Numbered from the stretch's first letter, positions 17,095 through 25,382 are shown. The stretch is DNA of 64,000 nucleotides from an uncultured Desulfocapsa sp. (GCA_947311475.1 CAMZLK010000042.1:1-64000); one strand, 5' to 3'. The notes: generated from the letters alone by a model not told the origin. Numbers and translations are program-made.

Positions 17095-17619
17095 TCAGAG
17101 GCTAAGGTGATAAATTGAAGGGAGGTTACGATATTGTTCATTATAATCCAAGCCGTAACCGATGAGAAATCCTTGTGAAATGGAAAATCCTGTGTAATCG
17201 ATCTGAATTTGATGCTCACGCCTTTCTGATTTGTCAATCAATGAACAGATGCGAACAGAAGTTGCACCCTGCTCGCTAAAATGTTTGGCAAGCCACTGCA
17301 TGGTAAGCCCTGTGTCGATAATATCTTCCACCAGTAAAATATGAACGTTTTCCACCGGATGGTTTGGGCTGGCCAGCAAAGTAATTGTACCAGATGAGAA
17401 GTCGCTGCTGCCGTAAGATGAAACTTGAATAAAGTCGGTGACAAGCGGCAGGTCAATCTCTCGAACAAGGTCAGACATAAACACGAAAGCCCCTTTCAGA
17501 ACACCAATAACCACAAGTTTTTTACCCATGTAATCTTTTGATATTGTTTTACCTAGTTCCTGGACACGCTTTTGAATGGTCTCGCGGTCCAGCACGATTT
17601 CTTTATTTGAATGGTTCAT
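17095..17619 (-). CDS. hpt: Hypoxanthine phosphoribosyltransferase
   Basis: 174 aa. The PRPP-binding loop LLVEDIIDTGLTM is at about residues 97-109, and the flexible loop region contains SSYGSSDFSSG. Salvages hypoxanthine and guanine to IMP and GMP. First gene of a likely two-gene transcript with elbB. Confidence 0.93.
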   Translation of the reverse strand: MNHSNKEIVLDRETIQKRVQELGKTISKDYMGKKLVVIGVLKGAFVFMSDLVREIDLPLVTDFIQVSSYGSSDFSSGTITLLASPNHPVENVHILLVEDIIDTGLTMQWLAKHFSEQGATSVRICSLIDKSERREHQIQIDYTGFSISQGFLIGYGLDYNEQYRNLPSIYHLSL

Positions 17620-17648
17620 AGTGTATAATAAGGTGAAAAGTTAATAGT

Positions 17649-17803
17649 GATGACGTCGTAAAAACTCTTCACCTGCTTCGTTGCTGCATTTTTTGTTTAA
17701 TTACGACGTACCCTAGTGCGCCGAAATCAAACAAAAAATACGCGCCTCGCATCTGAAGTTTTTTACTTAGCCATCTCTCAATTGACCTTTTTACGAGGTC
17801 ATC
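17649..17803 (+). repeat. Family A MITE copy 3 with AATAGT duplication
   Basis: Bounded by GATGACGTCGTAAAAAC and TTTTTACGAGGTCATC. AATAGT precedes (17643-17648) and follows (17804-17809). The palindrome has the same arm as copy 1 but with several unpaired mutations, so it looks older. Confidence 0.85.
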
Positions 17804-17809
17804 AATAGT

Positions 17810-17894
17810 GATAAACTTGTAAAAAGGCTAACGTCCCGATGGCTAAGCAAAAAATGTGGCAACGAAGCAGATGAAGAATTTTTACAACGCCATC
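17810..17894 (-). repeat. Family A MITE copy, inverted and lacking the central palindrome
   Basis: Begins GATAAACTTGTAAAAAGG and ends TTTTTACAACGCCATC. It keeps both ends but has lost the palindrome. AATAGT flanks it at 17804-17809 (shared with copy 3) and 17895-17900, so two insertions used the same duplicated site. Confidence 0.8.
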
Positions 17895-18131
17895 AATAGT
17901 GCATTTGCAATACAGAGAATTATGGTGTCACTATTCTGTACCTTCCCGGCAAAGTCAAGAGAAAGAACGGGAATAGTGGCCCTCTTGAAACATGAGCCAG
18001 GCAAGTTTCATTTTGTTGACAAAATACTCCTCTTCAAGTAAAACATAAATTTCATTTATGGAACATATCAATAAACGTGGTGGTGAGATGTTAACCATCG
18101 CTTGAACCTTTAAACAAGTTAAGAGTTAATC
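17895..18131. other. Leader region of the HdrC-like gene
   Basis: About 235 bp with no supported ORF. It should hold the promoter of the hdrC-mvhD-metV set, but I found no convincing -35/-10 or -24/-12 pair. Confidence 0.4.
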
Positions 18132-18695
18132 ATGGGAAAGTCATCTACTTCACTTAATTCAGCATTTAACGGAGAAGTTACGTCTCTTCCAGGCGGTGAA
18201 CATCTCAATAGTTGTTTTTCCTGCGGAGCTTGCAGTGGGATATGTCCTGTTTCGCAGGCTATTCCTGAATTTGATCCGCGAAAAATTATTCATATGATCC
18301 GCATGGGCATGAAGGAGCGTCTGCTCACTTCTGATCTGCTCTGGTATTGTTCCGGTTGCAGATCCTGCGTTTTTGTCTGTCCGCAGGATGTGAGCTTTGC
18401 CGATATTATGGGTGCCGTGAGTAAGCTGGCTTTGAAAGAAGGGTATGTAACTGAAGAAGAGCTGATTGAAAAAGGAAAGGCTGCCAAGGTTGAGCGTGAT
18501 CTTTGTGTGGCTTGTCTTACCTGTGTTCGCACCTGCCCCTGGGAAATCCCCAAAATAGATAAATTGGGTGTGGCTACCATCGATGTGGAAGAGTGCCGGG
18601 CCTGTGGTATCTGTGTGGAAGAATGCCCTGCCAACGCAATCACCTTGACTGAATCTCAGGATGAACTGCTTATCGCCGCCTGTGGTCTTAAATAA
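18132..18695 (+). CDS. HdrC-like 4Fe-4S ferredoxin protein
   Basis: 187 aa. Two HdrC-type cysteine sets (CFSCGACSGICPVSQAIP and CSGCRSCVFVCPQD) followed by two further ferredoxin sets (CVACLTCVRTCPWE and CRACGICVEECPAN), so four clusters in all. HdrC-type proteins pass electrons between an HdrA flavin subunit and partner subunits. Next genes are MvhD- and MetV-like, the partners seen in MetFV-HdrABC-MvhD complexes of acetogens and sulfate reducers. No HdrA or HdrB is adjacent. Soluble cytoplasmic protein. Confidence 0.88.
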   Translation: MGKSSTSLNSAFNGEVTSLPGGEHLNSCFSCGACSGICPVSQAIPEFDPRKIIHMIRMGMKERLLTSDLLWYCSGCRSCVFVCPQDVSFADIMGAVSKLALKEGYVTEEELIEKGKAAKVERDLCVACLTCVRTCPWEIPKIDKLGVATIDVEECRACGICVEECPANAITLTESQDELLIAACGLK

Positions 18696-18717
18696 GATTT
18701 CTTTTTTGACAAACTCG

Positions 18718-18792
18718 TAAAAAGGTTGAGATACCGATGGCTAAGTAAAAAATATAGCAACGAAGCAGATGAAGAATTTTTACGACGCCATC
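18718..18792 (-). repeat. Family A MITE copy, palindrome deleted
   Basis: Begins GACAAACTCGTAAAAAGG and ends TTTTTACGACGCCATC, flanked by T6 tracts. Same internal deletion type as the copy at 17810, so the deleted form may itself be mobile. Confidence 0.75.
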
Positions 18793-18797
18793 TTTTT

Positions 18798-18933
18798 TTA
18801 GTACCTTATCCCTGGAAAACTGTAATAAAAACCAGAAAATCGAAGTGTTTCAAGCTTAAATTATCAGCATAAGCAACAGATAGCGAACGAAGAGAGACCT
18901 TCGAGGCACTTACTTGCGGTTTATCCGCGTTAG
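18798..18933 (+). repeat. Family B repeat copy 3, between HdrC-like and MvhD genes
   Basis: Starts TTAGTACCTTATCCC and ends GCGGTTTATCCGCGTTAG; terminal hairpin GCGG-TTTAT-CCGC. It lies only 5 nt past the family A copy and 21 nt before mvhD. Confidence 0.8.
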
Positions 18934-18954
18934 AACACAAAGAAGAGGATAGAG

Positions 18955-19368
18955 ATGAGTTTTGATCCTGCTATAACTTTATTCAGCTGTCATTATACCT
19001 CTCAGCAGAGTTGTGCTGAAGAGGGAAGTGAACTGGAACAGCTGGGTTTTCCAGCGAGTATTAATCTGATCAGGGTACCCTGTACCGGAAAGTTGCAGGT
19101 AACAACGTTACTGCAGGCCTTTGAAGATGGTGCTGATGGCGTTTATGTTGTCGGTTGCCCGGTAGAAGGGTGTCATAATGTGAAAGGCAGTTTACGGGCG
19201 GCAAAACGGGTTGATTCCGTTCGTGATGCCCTTGAAGAGCTTGGTGTGGAAGGTGGGCGAGTTCAAATGTATCATCTTCCTCGTGGATTGCATCCTGAAT
19301 TTGTTGCTAAGGGCAAAGAGATGGACAGTAGAATTCGAGATCTTGGCCCAAGTCCGTTTAAAAATTAA
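18955..19368 (+). CDS. MvhD/FrhD-type hydrogenase iron-sulfur (2Fe-2S) subunit
   Basis: 137 aa. The MvhD pattern is visible: FSCHYTSQQSCAEEG at the N-terminus, RVPCTGKLQVTTLLQAFEDG and VVGCPVEGCHNVKGS. In methanogens MvhD links hydrogenase to HdrA in electron-bifurcating complexes; in bacteria it links HdrA to varied partners. The HdrC-like gene is upstream and metV downstream, so a role in methylene-H4folate reductase electron transfer is likely. Two repeats separate it from the HdrC-like gene. Confidence 0.88.
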   Translation: MSFDPAITLFSCHYTSQQSCAEEGSELEQLGFPASINLIRVPCTGKLQVTTLLQAFEDGADGVYVVGCPVEGCHNVKGSLRAAKRVDSVRDALEELGVEGGRVQMYHLPRGLHPEFVAKGKEMDSRIRDLGPSPFKN

Positions 19369-19373
19369 AGTTG

Positions 19374-19392
19374 ATGGACTCGTAAAAACTCT
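19374..19392 (+). repeat. Family A left-end fragment
   Basis: GATGGACTCGTAAAAACTC only, joined directly to a 5'-truncated family B copy. Confidence 0.6.
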
Positions 19393-19478
19393 TAAAAAAC
19401 AGGAAATTATGAGAGTGAAACAATGTCGAAATGTTACGAATAGCAATAAGGCACTTACTTGCAGTTTATCTGTGTTAA
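19393..19478 (+). repeat. Family B repeat, 5'-truncated, upstream of metV
   Basis: Lacks the TTAGTGCCTTACTCC end; keeps AAGGCACTTACTTGC and the hairpin GCAG-TTTAT-CTG, ending GTGTTAA instead of GCGTTAG. Confidence 0.7.
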
Positions 19479-19506
19479 CAAAATTGAGTTTAAGTGGAGT
19501 GATGAA

Positions 19507-20175
19507 ATGATTGTTGCAGAACGAAAGCCCTTGGCAGAAATCATAGAGATGGTGAAGGACTGTAAAAAAGTTCTGGTTCTGGCCTGTCGCGGATGCGTTA
19601 CGGTCTGTTCTGCTGGTGGTGAAAGAGAGGCGGAGATTTTGTCGTCACTTATTCGTCTTGGAATGAAAAAGGCCGGGAAGTCCATTGAAATTATCAATGG
19701 CAGCCTGGTTCGTCAGTGTGATCGTGAATACATTGATGAGATTGACCAGTGGGATGGTGAGTATGATGCTGTGGTATCCACTGCCTGTGGAGTCGGGGTG
19801 AATTTTATCTCTAATCTTCGCAAAGACACCATGGTTTACCCTGCGTTGAATACCACTTTCTTTGGTGGCTCTGCTGAACAGGGGGAATGGACTGAACAAT
19901 GTGCTGGTTGTGGTGACTGTGTTCTGCACCTCACCGGTGGACTATGTCCCGTAGCCCGTTGTGCTAAAAGCCTGATGAATGGCCCATGTGGTGGCTCCGT
20001 GGATGGAGTATGTGAGATCAATAAGGATGTGGAATGTATTTGGCAATCCATCCATGACAGATTGAATTCATTTGACAGGGTTGCGCAGATGGAAGTTATT
20101 GCACCTATTCGTGACTGGTCTACAGCAGGACATGGCGGACCGCGTAAAGTTGTGCGTGATGATCTTACTGTGTAA
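19507..20175 (+). CDS. metV: MetV-like methylene-tetrahydrofolate reductase partner
   Basis: 222 aa from ATG 19507, chosen because GGAG lies at 19496-19499; longer forms start inside repeat B. N-terminal part VLVLACRGCVTVCSAGGE; C-terminal zinc/iron-sulfur part CAGCGDCVLHLTGGLCPVARC and NGPCGGSVDGVCEI, the methylene-THF reductase C-terminal domain. MetV associates with MetF in the methyl branch of the Wood-Ljungdahl pathway. MetF itself is not next to it; a molybdopterin gene follows after a terminator. Confidence 0.87.
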   Translation: MIVAERKPLAEIIEMVKDCKKVLVLACRGCVTVCSAGGEREAEILSSLIRLGMKKAGKSIEIINGSLVRQCDREYIDEIDQWDGEYDAVVSTACGVGVNFISNLRKDTMVYPALNTTFFGGSAEQGEWTEQCAGCGDCVLHLTGGLCPVARCAKSLMNGPCGGSVDGVCEINKDVECIWQSIHDRLNSFDRVAQMEVIAPIRDWSTAGHGGPRKVVRDDLTV

Positions 20176-20218
20176 TTGAAGTCGTACTGTTGATACCCTG
20201 TTGATTGAGGGCTGTTGA

Positions 20219-20258
20219 AATCGCTTTTGTGCCAAGGGTACAAAGGCGATTTTTTTTT
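20219..20258 (+). terminator. Rho-independent terminator after metV
   Basis: AATCGCTTTTGT pairs with ACAAAGGCGATT over 12 bp (one G-T), followed by a T run at 20250-20258. Ends the hdrC-mvhD-metV set. Confidence 0.88.
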
Positions 20259-20264
20259 AATGGA

Positions 20265-20347
20265 GTCGCTGTTCACAGGGTACTGCGTTTATCTTCGGTC
20301 ACGCTGGTTTTGATATGACTTATATGCTGTGCCGGTCTGCCTGCGAA
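20265..20347 (+). repeat. Family C repeat, partial copy
   Basis: Begins GTCGCTGTTCACAGGGT, like the end of the 23306 element. GGTCACGCTG, TATGACTTATA and GTCTGCCTGCGAA match the reverse complement of 23306-23440. The upstream ATGs of the moeA ORF (20315, 20324) lie inside it. Confidence 0.7.
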
Positions 20348-20365
20348 AAAATTGAAATAAACTCC

Positions 20366-21598
20366 ATGAAAAATACTAATGAACAGCCCATTGAGCTTCA
20401 AACAGCGCAAGATCTGATACTTGATTTCTGTTCTGATTTGGAGGTGGAGCAGGTTCCTCTTGCTGAAAGCCTGGGGCGCTATCCAGCAAGTGAGCTCGTT
20501 GCTCTGTCAGCCTTACCGGGATACGACCAATCTTTGAGGGACGGGTATGCCATTGGCACAGGTGGCTTAGTTGCTGCTCAACACTCCATTCATTCTTTTC
20601 AAATTGTAGATGAAGTTGCAGCAGGTGATACCAGAAAACTTGTTCTTGGTGCAGGATCTGCAATCAGGATAATGACAGGAGGGCTCATTCCCGCTAACTG
20701 TACCGCTGTGATTCCTGAAGAGAATTGTGAAGTAACTGGTAGCACTCTTGTTGTTCCTCACTTTTTTCCTGAACCGGTAAAGACTTTTATTCATCCAAGA
20801 GGAAGTGAATTGGCAGAAGGCCAGGTCATTGTTCCAAAGGGTGTCTCTCTCAGCCCGGAACATCTTATTGTACTCGCAGGTGTGGGCTACCATACTGTTC
20901 AAGTTATCAGGGTACCCAAAATCCGCTTTTTCTGTACAGGAAGTGAACTGGTGTCTGGAACTGTGGCAAAAACCGCGGGGAAAAAGTTTTCTGCAAACAG
21001 TCCGCTTCTTCAGGGACTTATAAAGCGGGCAGGGGGAAGGATAACCACGTCACAAACAGTCGAGGACGATCAGGAAGCAGTTGCAACGGTCATTTCAGAG
21101 ATGCTCCAGGCGGGTTGTGACATCCTGATCAGTACCGGTGGAATGGGGCCGGGGAAATTTGATCTTATCGAGGAAACATTTTGTCGGCTTGGTGGAAAGG
21201 TGATCTATAGCTCTTTGTTGTTACGGCCCGGAAAGTCGACTCTTTTTGGAATTCTTGGAAACACGTTGTTCTTTGGAATGCCTGGGCCGCCTCCTGCTGT
21301 CCATCTTTTGTTTAATGAGTTGATTCGGCCTGCAATCCTAGCTCTTCAGGGGGCAAAGCGATCCATACCTCAAAAGTGTAAAGCACGGCTCATAGAAGAC
21401 TTATTCTTTCCCAAAAGAGGATTAGCTCGGCTGAAAAGCGGTGTATTCCACTTAAAAGATGCTAATTGTCTGGTACGTCAGGCGAAGAGAACCGAAACAG
21501 CGAATTGTTACATATATTGTCCGGCACCACAAAGAAAAATGAGAAAAGGTGAAATGGTGACGGTTCATCTATTGGAGCCAGCATCTTTATGTACCTGA
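20366..21598 (+). CDS. moeA: MoeA-like molybdopterin molybdenumtransferase
   Basis: 410 aa from ATG 20366 (MKNTNEQPIEL). The longer ORF starts inside repeat C and was not used. MoeA blocks present: VPLAESLGRYPASEL, SLRDGYAIG, IRIMTGGLIPANCTAVIPEE, the MPT-binding domain with FCTGSELVSG, ILISTGGMGPGKFD and FFGMPGPPPAV. It inserts molybdenum (or tungsten) into molybdopterin. A Gly-Pro-Pro-Pro replaces the usual G-N-P. Overlaps the 3' end of mutM by 34 nt, tail to tail. Confidence 0.87.
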   Translation: MKNTNEQPIELQTAQDLILDFCSDLEVEQVPLAESLGRYPASELVALSALPGYDQSLRDGYAIGTGGLVAAQHSIHSFQIVDEVAAGDTRKLVLGAGSAIRIMTGGLIPANCTAVIPEENCEVTGSTLVVPHFFPEPVKTFIHPRGSELAEGQVIVPKGVSLSPEHLIVLAGVGYHTVQVIRVPKIRFFCTGSELVSGTVAKTAGKKFSANSPLLQGLIKRAGGRITTSQTVEDDQEAVATVISEMLQAGCDILISTGGMGPGKFDLIEETFCRLGGKVIYSSLLLRPGKSTLFGILGNTLFFGMPGPPPAVHLLFNELIRPAILALQGAKRSIPQKCKARLIEDLFFPKRGLARLKSGVFHLKDANCLVRQAKRTETANCYIYCPAPQRKMRKGEMVTVHLLEPASLCT

Positions 21599-22419
21599 CA
21601 GTGCGGACAGAAAAAACTGGCACGGCCTCCAATGCTTTTTTTTTGTAGCTGTTCGCCACACTCAGAGCACTCCTCTCCGGCTTTGCCATAAACACGAAAA
21701 TTCATCTGGAAATACCCGCCATCGCCTGAAGCACCCAGGAAGTCACTAATGGTAGAACCCCCGCATTCAATGGCGTGTCTCAGTGTTTTGCGGATGATAC
21801 TCAGCAGGCGCCTCCATTCTTTGGCTGATAACGAAGAGGCTACTTGTTCCGGATGGATTTTTGAACGAAACAGGGACTCATTGGCATAGATGTTTCCTAT
21901 CCCGGCAATTATGTGGCTATCCATTATGAATTTCTTGATTGCGATGTTTCGGCGTGTTGCTTTTTCGCTTAGATACCGAACCGAACAGGCACGTGAGAAC
22001 GGCTCGGGCCCTGTGGTTGCAAAATAGTGTTTTATTTGGCGTGAAATATCTTTTTGAGGAAGAAAATGTACTGCGCCAAATCTGCGAGTATCATTGAAGC
22101 GTAATTCTGTCTCATTATCTAGTTTCCAGCGGACGTGGTCATGTTTTTTTGTTGGTGCGTCTGCGGCAAATATACCCATGTTTCCTGTCATTCCGAGGTG
22201 AATGATGAGTGCGCCTCCATTGTCTGTTTTCAGGATAAGGTACTTTGCTCTCCTGCAAAGGTTTCCAATACGTTTTCCTGTGAGTTCTCTTTGCATATCT
22301 TTACAGGGCACAGGGACACGGAGTTGCTTTCCGGAACAGTGTACAGAAATAATTGTTCTGTCGATCAGGTGGGGCAGCAGGCCTTGACAAATAACTTCTA
22401 CTTCAGGCAGTTCCGGCAT
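21565..22419 (-). CDS. mutM: Formamidopyrimidine-DNA glycosylase
   Basis: 284 aa. N-terminal catalytic PELPEVEVI (Pro2 and Glu3), helix-two-turn-helix with IAGIGNIYANESLF, and a C-terminal zinc finger C-x2-C...C-x2-C (CSECGEQL and FFCPHC). Removes 8-oxoguanine and formamidopyrimidines. Follows the PPTase gene by 2 nt, so co-transcribed. Confidence 0.95.
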   Translation of the reverse strand: MPELPEVEVICQGLLPHLIDRTIISVHCSGKQLRVPVPCKDMQRELTGKRIGNLCRRAKYLILKTDNGGALIIHLGMTGNMGIFAADAPTKKHDHVRWKLDNETELRFNDTRRFGAVHFLPQKDISRQIKHYFATTGPEPFSRACSVRYLSEKATRRNIAIKKFIMDSHIIAGIGNIYANESLFRSKIHPEQVASSLSAKEWRRLLSIIRKTLRHAIECGGSTISDFLGASGDGGYFQMNFRVYGKAGEECSECGEQLQKKSIGGRASFFCPHCQVHKDAGSNR

Positions 22420-22421
22420 GG

Positions 22422-23201
22422 TTATATGGAGTTCGAGGTTTTTGTGGTTTCACAGCAGAAGGCCAGCCCATACCCATTGTCCAATATTCCAGTAGCAACA
22501 GGAAGGGGGCATTTTCCAGTTTTTGAAAAGCTGAATACTGCATTAGAATCATTATGAGGAGTAATATTAACCAGAGTGAGCTCCAAGAATCCAGGAATCC
22601 CCTCAGGGCTGAGCATCTTTTTGACAGCTTCTTTCCCCGCCCAGAGTAGGGTAAGTTGCTGTAATGTATTTAGTTGTGGAAGTGTTTCCTGCAACAGAAA
22701 TTCCTCCCTGTCCGCGATAAATCGCTCTTTTACCCGAATTAGATTTTCTGCAGGGTATTGAATATCTATACCGCAGTATGTTCTACTGACTATTGCAACT
22801 GCAAAATCTTTTGAGTGGCTGATGGAAAGTTCCGGGAATGAGAATTTAGAATCTTCTGTTCTTGCAAAAAAAGGCCTCCCAGAGTCCTCAGAAGATATTT
22901 TGTACTGCTGGTGCTTAAAGGGCATAGCCATTGCGTTTTGCTGTTTTAAATAGTTGTGAAGGCCTTGTTTGGAACAAATCCGTCCTCCCAGCCACTCGGT
23001 ATGTCGTTTTTTGTAGGTAAAAGTGTCGAGTTTGAGGAGTTCTTCTTTATGGAGCCACTGTTTTAATTTTGTGTTTATGCGACTTAGTGGTAGAGTGGCT
23101 ATTGACAGGCAGGAGTCGGGGAAGAGGGCATATCCTAAGTTTAATGTCTCAACAGGGAGAGCATCAAAACATATTGATTGGTTTGAGTTATGTACGAACA
23201 T
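22422..23201 (-). CDS. 4'-phosphopantetheinyl transferase, Sfp type
   Basis: 259 aa. Magnesium and CoA motifs are present: ISHSKDFAVAIVS, GIDIQYPAEN and WAGKEAVKKML. Transfers phosphopantetheine from CoA to carrier-protein serines. No PKS, NRPS or fatty-acid gene is nearby, so the carrier is unknown. Upstream of mutM. Confidence 0.85.
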   Translation of the reverse strand: MFVHNSNQSICFDALPVETLNLGYALFPDSCLSIATLPLSRINTKLKQWLHKEELLKLDTFTYKKRHTEWLGGRICSKQGLHNYLKQQNAMAMPFKHQQYKISSEDSGRPFFARTEDSKFSFPELSISHSKDFAVAIVSRTYCGIDIQYPAENLIRVKERFIADREEFLLQETLPQLNTLQQLTLLWAGKEAVKKMLSPEGIPGFLELTLVNITPHNDSNAVFSFSKTGKCPLPVATGILDNGYGLAFCCETTKTSNSI

Positions 23202-23257
23202 AAAAATAACCTTGCTTTTTCAACTGTTTCTGCTAACTAAATTTTCAAAGATTAAAT

Positions 23258-23275
23258 GTAACTACTCACGGGGTG
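23258..23275. repeat. Family C end fragment
   Basis: GTAACTACTCACGGGGTG resembles the terminal repeat GTAACTGCTCACAG plus GGTG of the element starting at 23306. Confidence 0.45.
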
Positions 23276-23305
23276 AGCGACTTACTTTCGCAAACCACTG
23301 ATTTT

Positions 23306-23440
23306 GTAACTGCTTACAGGGTGCTGCAGCTTTTCACAGGCAGGCTGGCGCAGCGTATAAGTCATACGTAAGTCAGCGTGACCGCGCAGGTAAGCGAGGA
23401 ACGAGACTCCGCAGAGATGTGGTGCTCTGTGAGCAGTTAC
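23306..23440 (-). repeat. Family C element with 14-bp inverted ends
   Basis: GTAACTGCTTACAG at the left and CTGTGAGCAGTTAC at the right are inverted repeats with one mismatch, enclosing 107 bp. The interior matches the partial copy at 20265 in the opposite orientation. Too short to encode a transposase, so MITE-like. Confidence 0.75.
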
Positions 23441-23476
23441 GATTAAACATTGTAACGAGTACTGAACGAGGGAATG

Positions 23477-24082
23477 ATGGAAAATGTTTTTAACATGACA
23501 GGGTTTGATTTTGTCATTATTGCACTGCTTCTGCTTTTAACCTTACGAGGCTTGTGGATAGGTTTTCTGCGCCAAATAACCACACTGGTGGCTCTGGTTG
23601 TGGGTTATGTAATTGCCGGCCAGTATCATGACAAACTTTTTCCTTTTTTGCGAGGACTAACGGATAACCCCCATGTGCTTTTCTGGGGCTCTTATGTGAT
23701 CCTTTTCGTGATTACTTATGTGATTACCATGCTTCTCGGAAAAGCTTTGGCTAAAGTTGTGGAACTTACTGTCGCCGGCTGGTTTGATAAAATACTTGGT
23801 GGTGTTTTGGGTTTTGTAAAAGCTGCTGTTCTTATTATTCTGTTGAATATGGTTCTTGCCGGGGTTCTGGCTCCTGAAAATGAAATGCTTCGGAGTTGCC
23901 AGTTTTGTCCTTATGTGAGCCAGGCTACTGACTACGTTCGGAGTCTGATTAAAGATGAAAATCTACGGGAGTCTCTCTTACAGAGGAAGCCGGCGATTGC
24001 AGAGAAGGCAGAGAAACACAAAAAACTCTCAGCTGATGGTGTCCGTCCCTTTGTTCCCACTAAATCTCCAGGAAAGGAGTAG
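23477..24082 (+). CDS. CvpA family membrane protein
   Basis: 201 aa from ATG 23477 (GAGG at 23468-23471; ATG 23474 is too close). Four hydrophobic segments in the first 140 residues, including FDFVIIALLLLLTLRGLWIG and WFDKILGGVLGFVKAAVLII, as in CvpA/colicin V production proteins. The C-terminal 60 residues are charged and cytoplasmic. The role of the family is poorly known (envelope homeostasis in E. coli). Confidence 0.88.
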   Translation: MENVFNMTGFDFVIIALLLLLTLRGLWIGFLRQITTLVALVVGYVIAGQYHDKLFPFLRGLTDNPHVLFWGSYVILFVITYVITMLLGKALAKVVELTVAGWFDKILGGVLGFVKAAVLIILLNMVLAGVLAPENEMLRSCQFCPYVSQATDYVRSLIKDENLRESLLQRKPAIAEKAEKHKKLSADGVRPFVPTKSPGKE

Positions 24083-24085
24083 CTA

Positions 24086-24766
24086 TCACTTCCTGCGGTA
24101 AAATGCGGCTAGTTTTTCAGGTTTTATTCCAAGATGATACCCAAGAACAACAAGTTGGTTTGTGACTGTCGTTTGGAATACTCCCAATTGTTTCCAGCGT
24201 CTGGCTGATGTTGTCACTGCTTGATCCAGCGTTACAATCTTCCCTTTCTTTTTCGCCCTTTTTACAAATATGTAATCTTCCATTATTGGAACTTCCGGGA
24301 ACTCGCCAAGTTTTAAAAAATCTTTTTTTCTTATAAATAAAGATTGATCTCCGTAGGGGAGTTGTAGGAATTTTGATCGAATATTTGTGAATAGAAGAAC
24401 AAGGCTAAGCAATATGTCACTGTTGTTAACTTGTAAACGAAAACTGCCAAGGATATTTTCAGAATTGGCAAGACACGTACTTACTGCATGGGGAAAGTCA
24501 AGGGGAAGATGTGTATCTGCATGAAGGAAAAGTAGAATAGAGCCTGAAGCATTGGCCGCACCGGTGTTAAGTTGTGTTCCCCGGCCCCCTGCCCCTGTTT
24601 CCTCTATTATCCCATACCCCAACTCTTTTGCAACGAGCGGAGTATTGTCATTGCTGCCACCATCAACCACGAGAAGTTCCTTTACTTTTTTTGCCGCCGG
24701 CAAAAGTCCGGGCAGGTTTGTGGCTTCATTCAGCGTCGGAACGATGATGGAAATACTTGAGGTCAT
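24086..24766 (-). CDS. Glycosyltransferase 2-like, rSAM/selenodomain-associated transferase 2 type
   Basis: 226 aa from ATG 24766; ATG 24784 is possible. GT-A fold: ISIIVPTLNEATNLPGLL, VVDGGSNDNT, GAGGRGTQLNTGAANASGSI, LFLHADT and the tail RRWKQLGVFQTTVTN match the family annotated as rSAM/selenodomain-associated transferase 2 (TIGR04283, from memory). Substrate unknown. It overlaps its upstream partner by about 41 nt, so the two are coupled. Confidence 0.85.
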   Translation of the reverse strand: MTSSISIIVPTLNEATNLPGLLPAAKKVKELLVVDGGSNDNTPLVAKELGYGIIEETGAGGRGTQLNTGAANASGSILLFLHADTHLPLDFPHAVSTCLANSENILGSFRLQVNNSDILLSLVLLFTNIRSKFLQLPYGDQSLFIRKKDFLKLGEFPEVPIMEDYIFVKRAKKKGKIVTLDQAVTTSARRWKQLGVFQTTVTNQLVVLGYHLGIKPEKLAAFYRRK

Positions 24767-25367
24767 CTGCGGTGTCAATGTCATGGAGTTTATTGAGTAT
24801 GTGAGTTTTAAGTCCCAACTTATCCGCATGTTGCAGGGTTTTTGCAAAAACGCGCTCTGTGCCCCACGGGATTTCTTCGAAAAGTTGTCTGCATGTGTTG
24901 TCTGCCATATTTCCTGCCACACCAATCAGGTAGTATCCACCATCATGGGCAGGACCTAATACAACATCATTCTCATCTAAGGACATCAGGCTGTCTTCCA
25001 GGGTGTGAGTGCTTATATCAGGGCAGTCTGAGCCGATCAAGACGCTGTTTTGTTTGTTCAGCAGGCCGTGAAGAAGAGCTGTGGCCATGCGTTCTCCCAA
25101 ATCCTCTCCCTGTTGCTTTTTGAATATATAATTCTCACCAAGCCACTGTTTCATCTGCCTCTCTGTTCCGCCATCATGGAAAATTTGACAGCTTGCACTG
25201 TTGCTTAAAAAAAGAAACTTTTTCACTTCTTTCAGCACAATAGATACCAGTTGTTTATGCACCTTCAATGCCCCCTCTGCTCCAAGGGGCGGGATCAGTC
25301 TGCTTTTACATTTACCCACTTGCGGGAAACGTGTAAAAAGAATGACAAGTTGAGCTAAAGGTGGCAT
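24726..25367 (-). CDS. CofC-like nucleotidyltransferase, rSAM/selenodomain-associated transferase 1 type
   Basis: 213 aa. ILFTRFPQVGKCKSRLIPPLG at the N-terminus, GEDLGERMATAL, VLIGSDCPDIS and VLGPAHDGGYYLIGV are typical of the family named rSAM/selenodomain-associated transferase 1 (TIGR04282, from memory), related to CofC guanylyltransferases. In other genomes it pairs with the gene that follows here and with a radical SAM/selenodomain protein, which is not visible in this window. Confidence 0.87.
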   Translation of the reverse strand: MPPLAQLVILFTRFPQVGKCKSRLIPPLGAEGALKVHKQLVSIVLKEVKKFLFLSNSASCQIFHDGGTERQMKQWLGENYIFKKQQGEDLGERMATALLHGLLNKQNSVLIGSDCPDISTHTLEDSLMSLDENDVVLGPAHDGGYYLIGVAGNMADNTCRQLFEEIPWGTERVFAKTLQHADKLGLKTHILNKLHDIDTADDLKYFHHRSDAE

Positions 25368-25382
25368 AAAGAATGAAATCCT

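Noticed and set aside
20315-20365. Longer N-terminus of the MoeA-like protein
   Set aside because: This stretch belongs to repeat C, and the conserved MoeA start fits ATG 20366.
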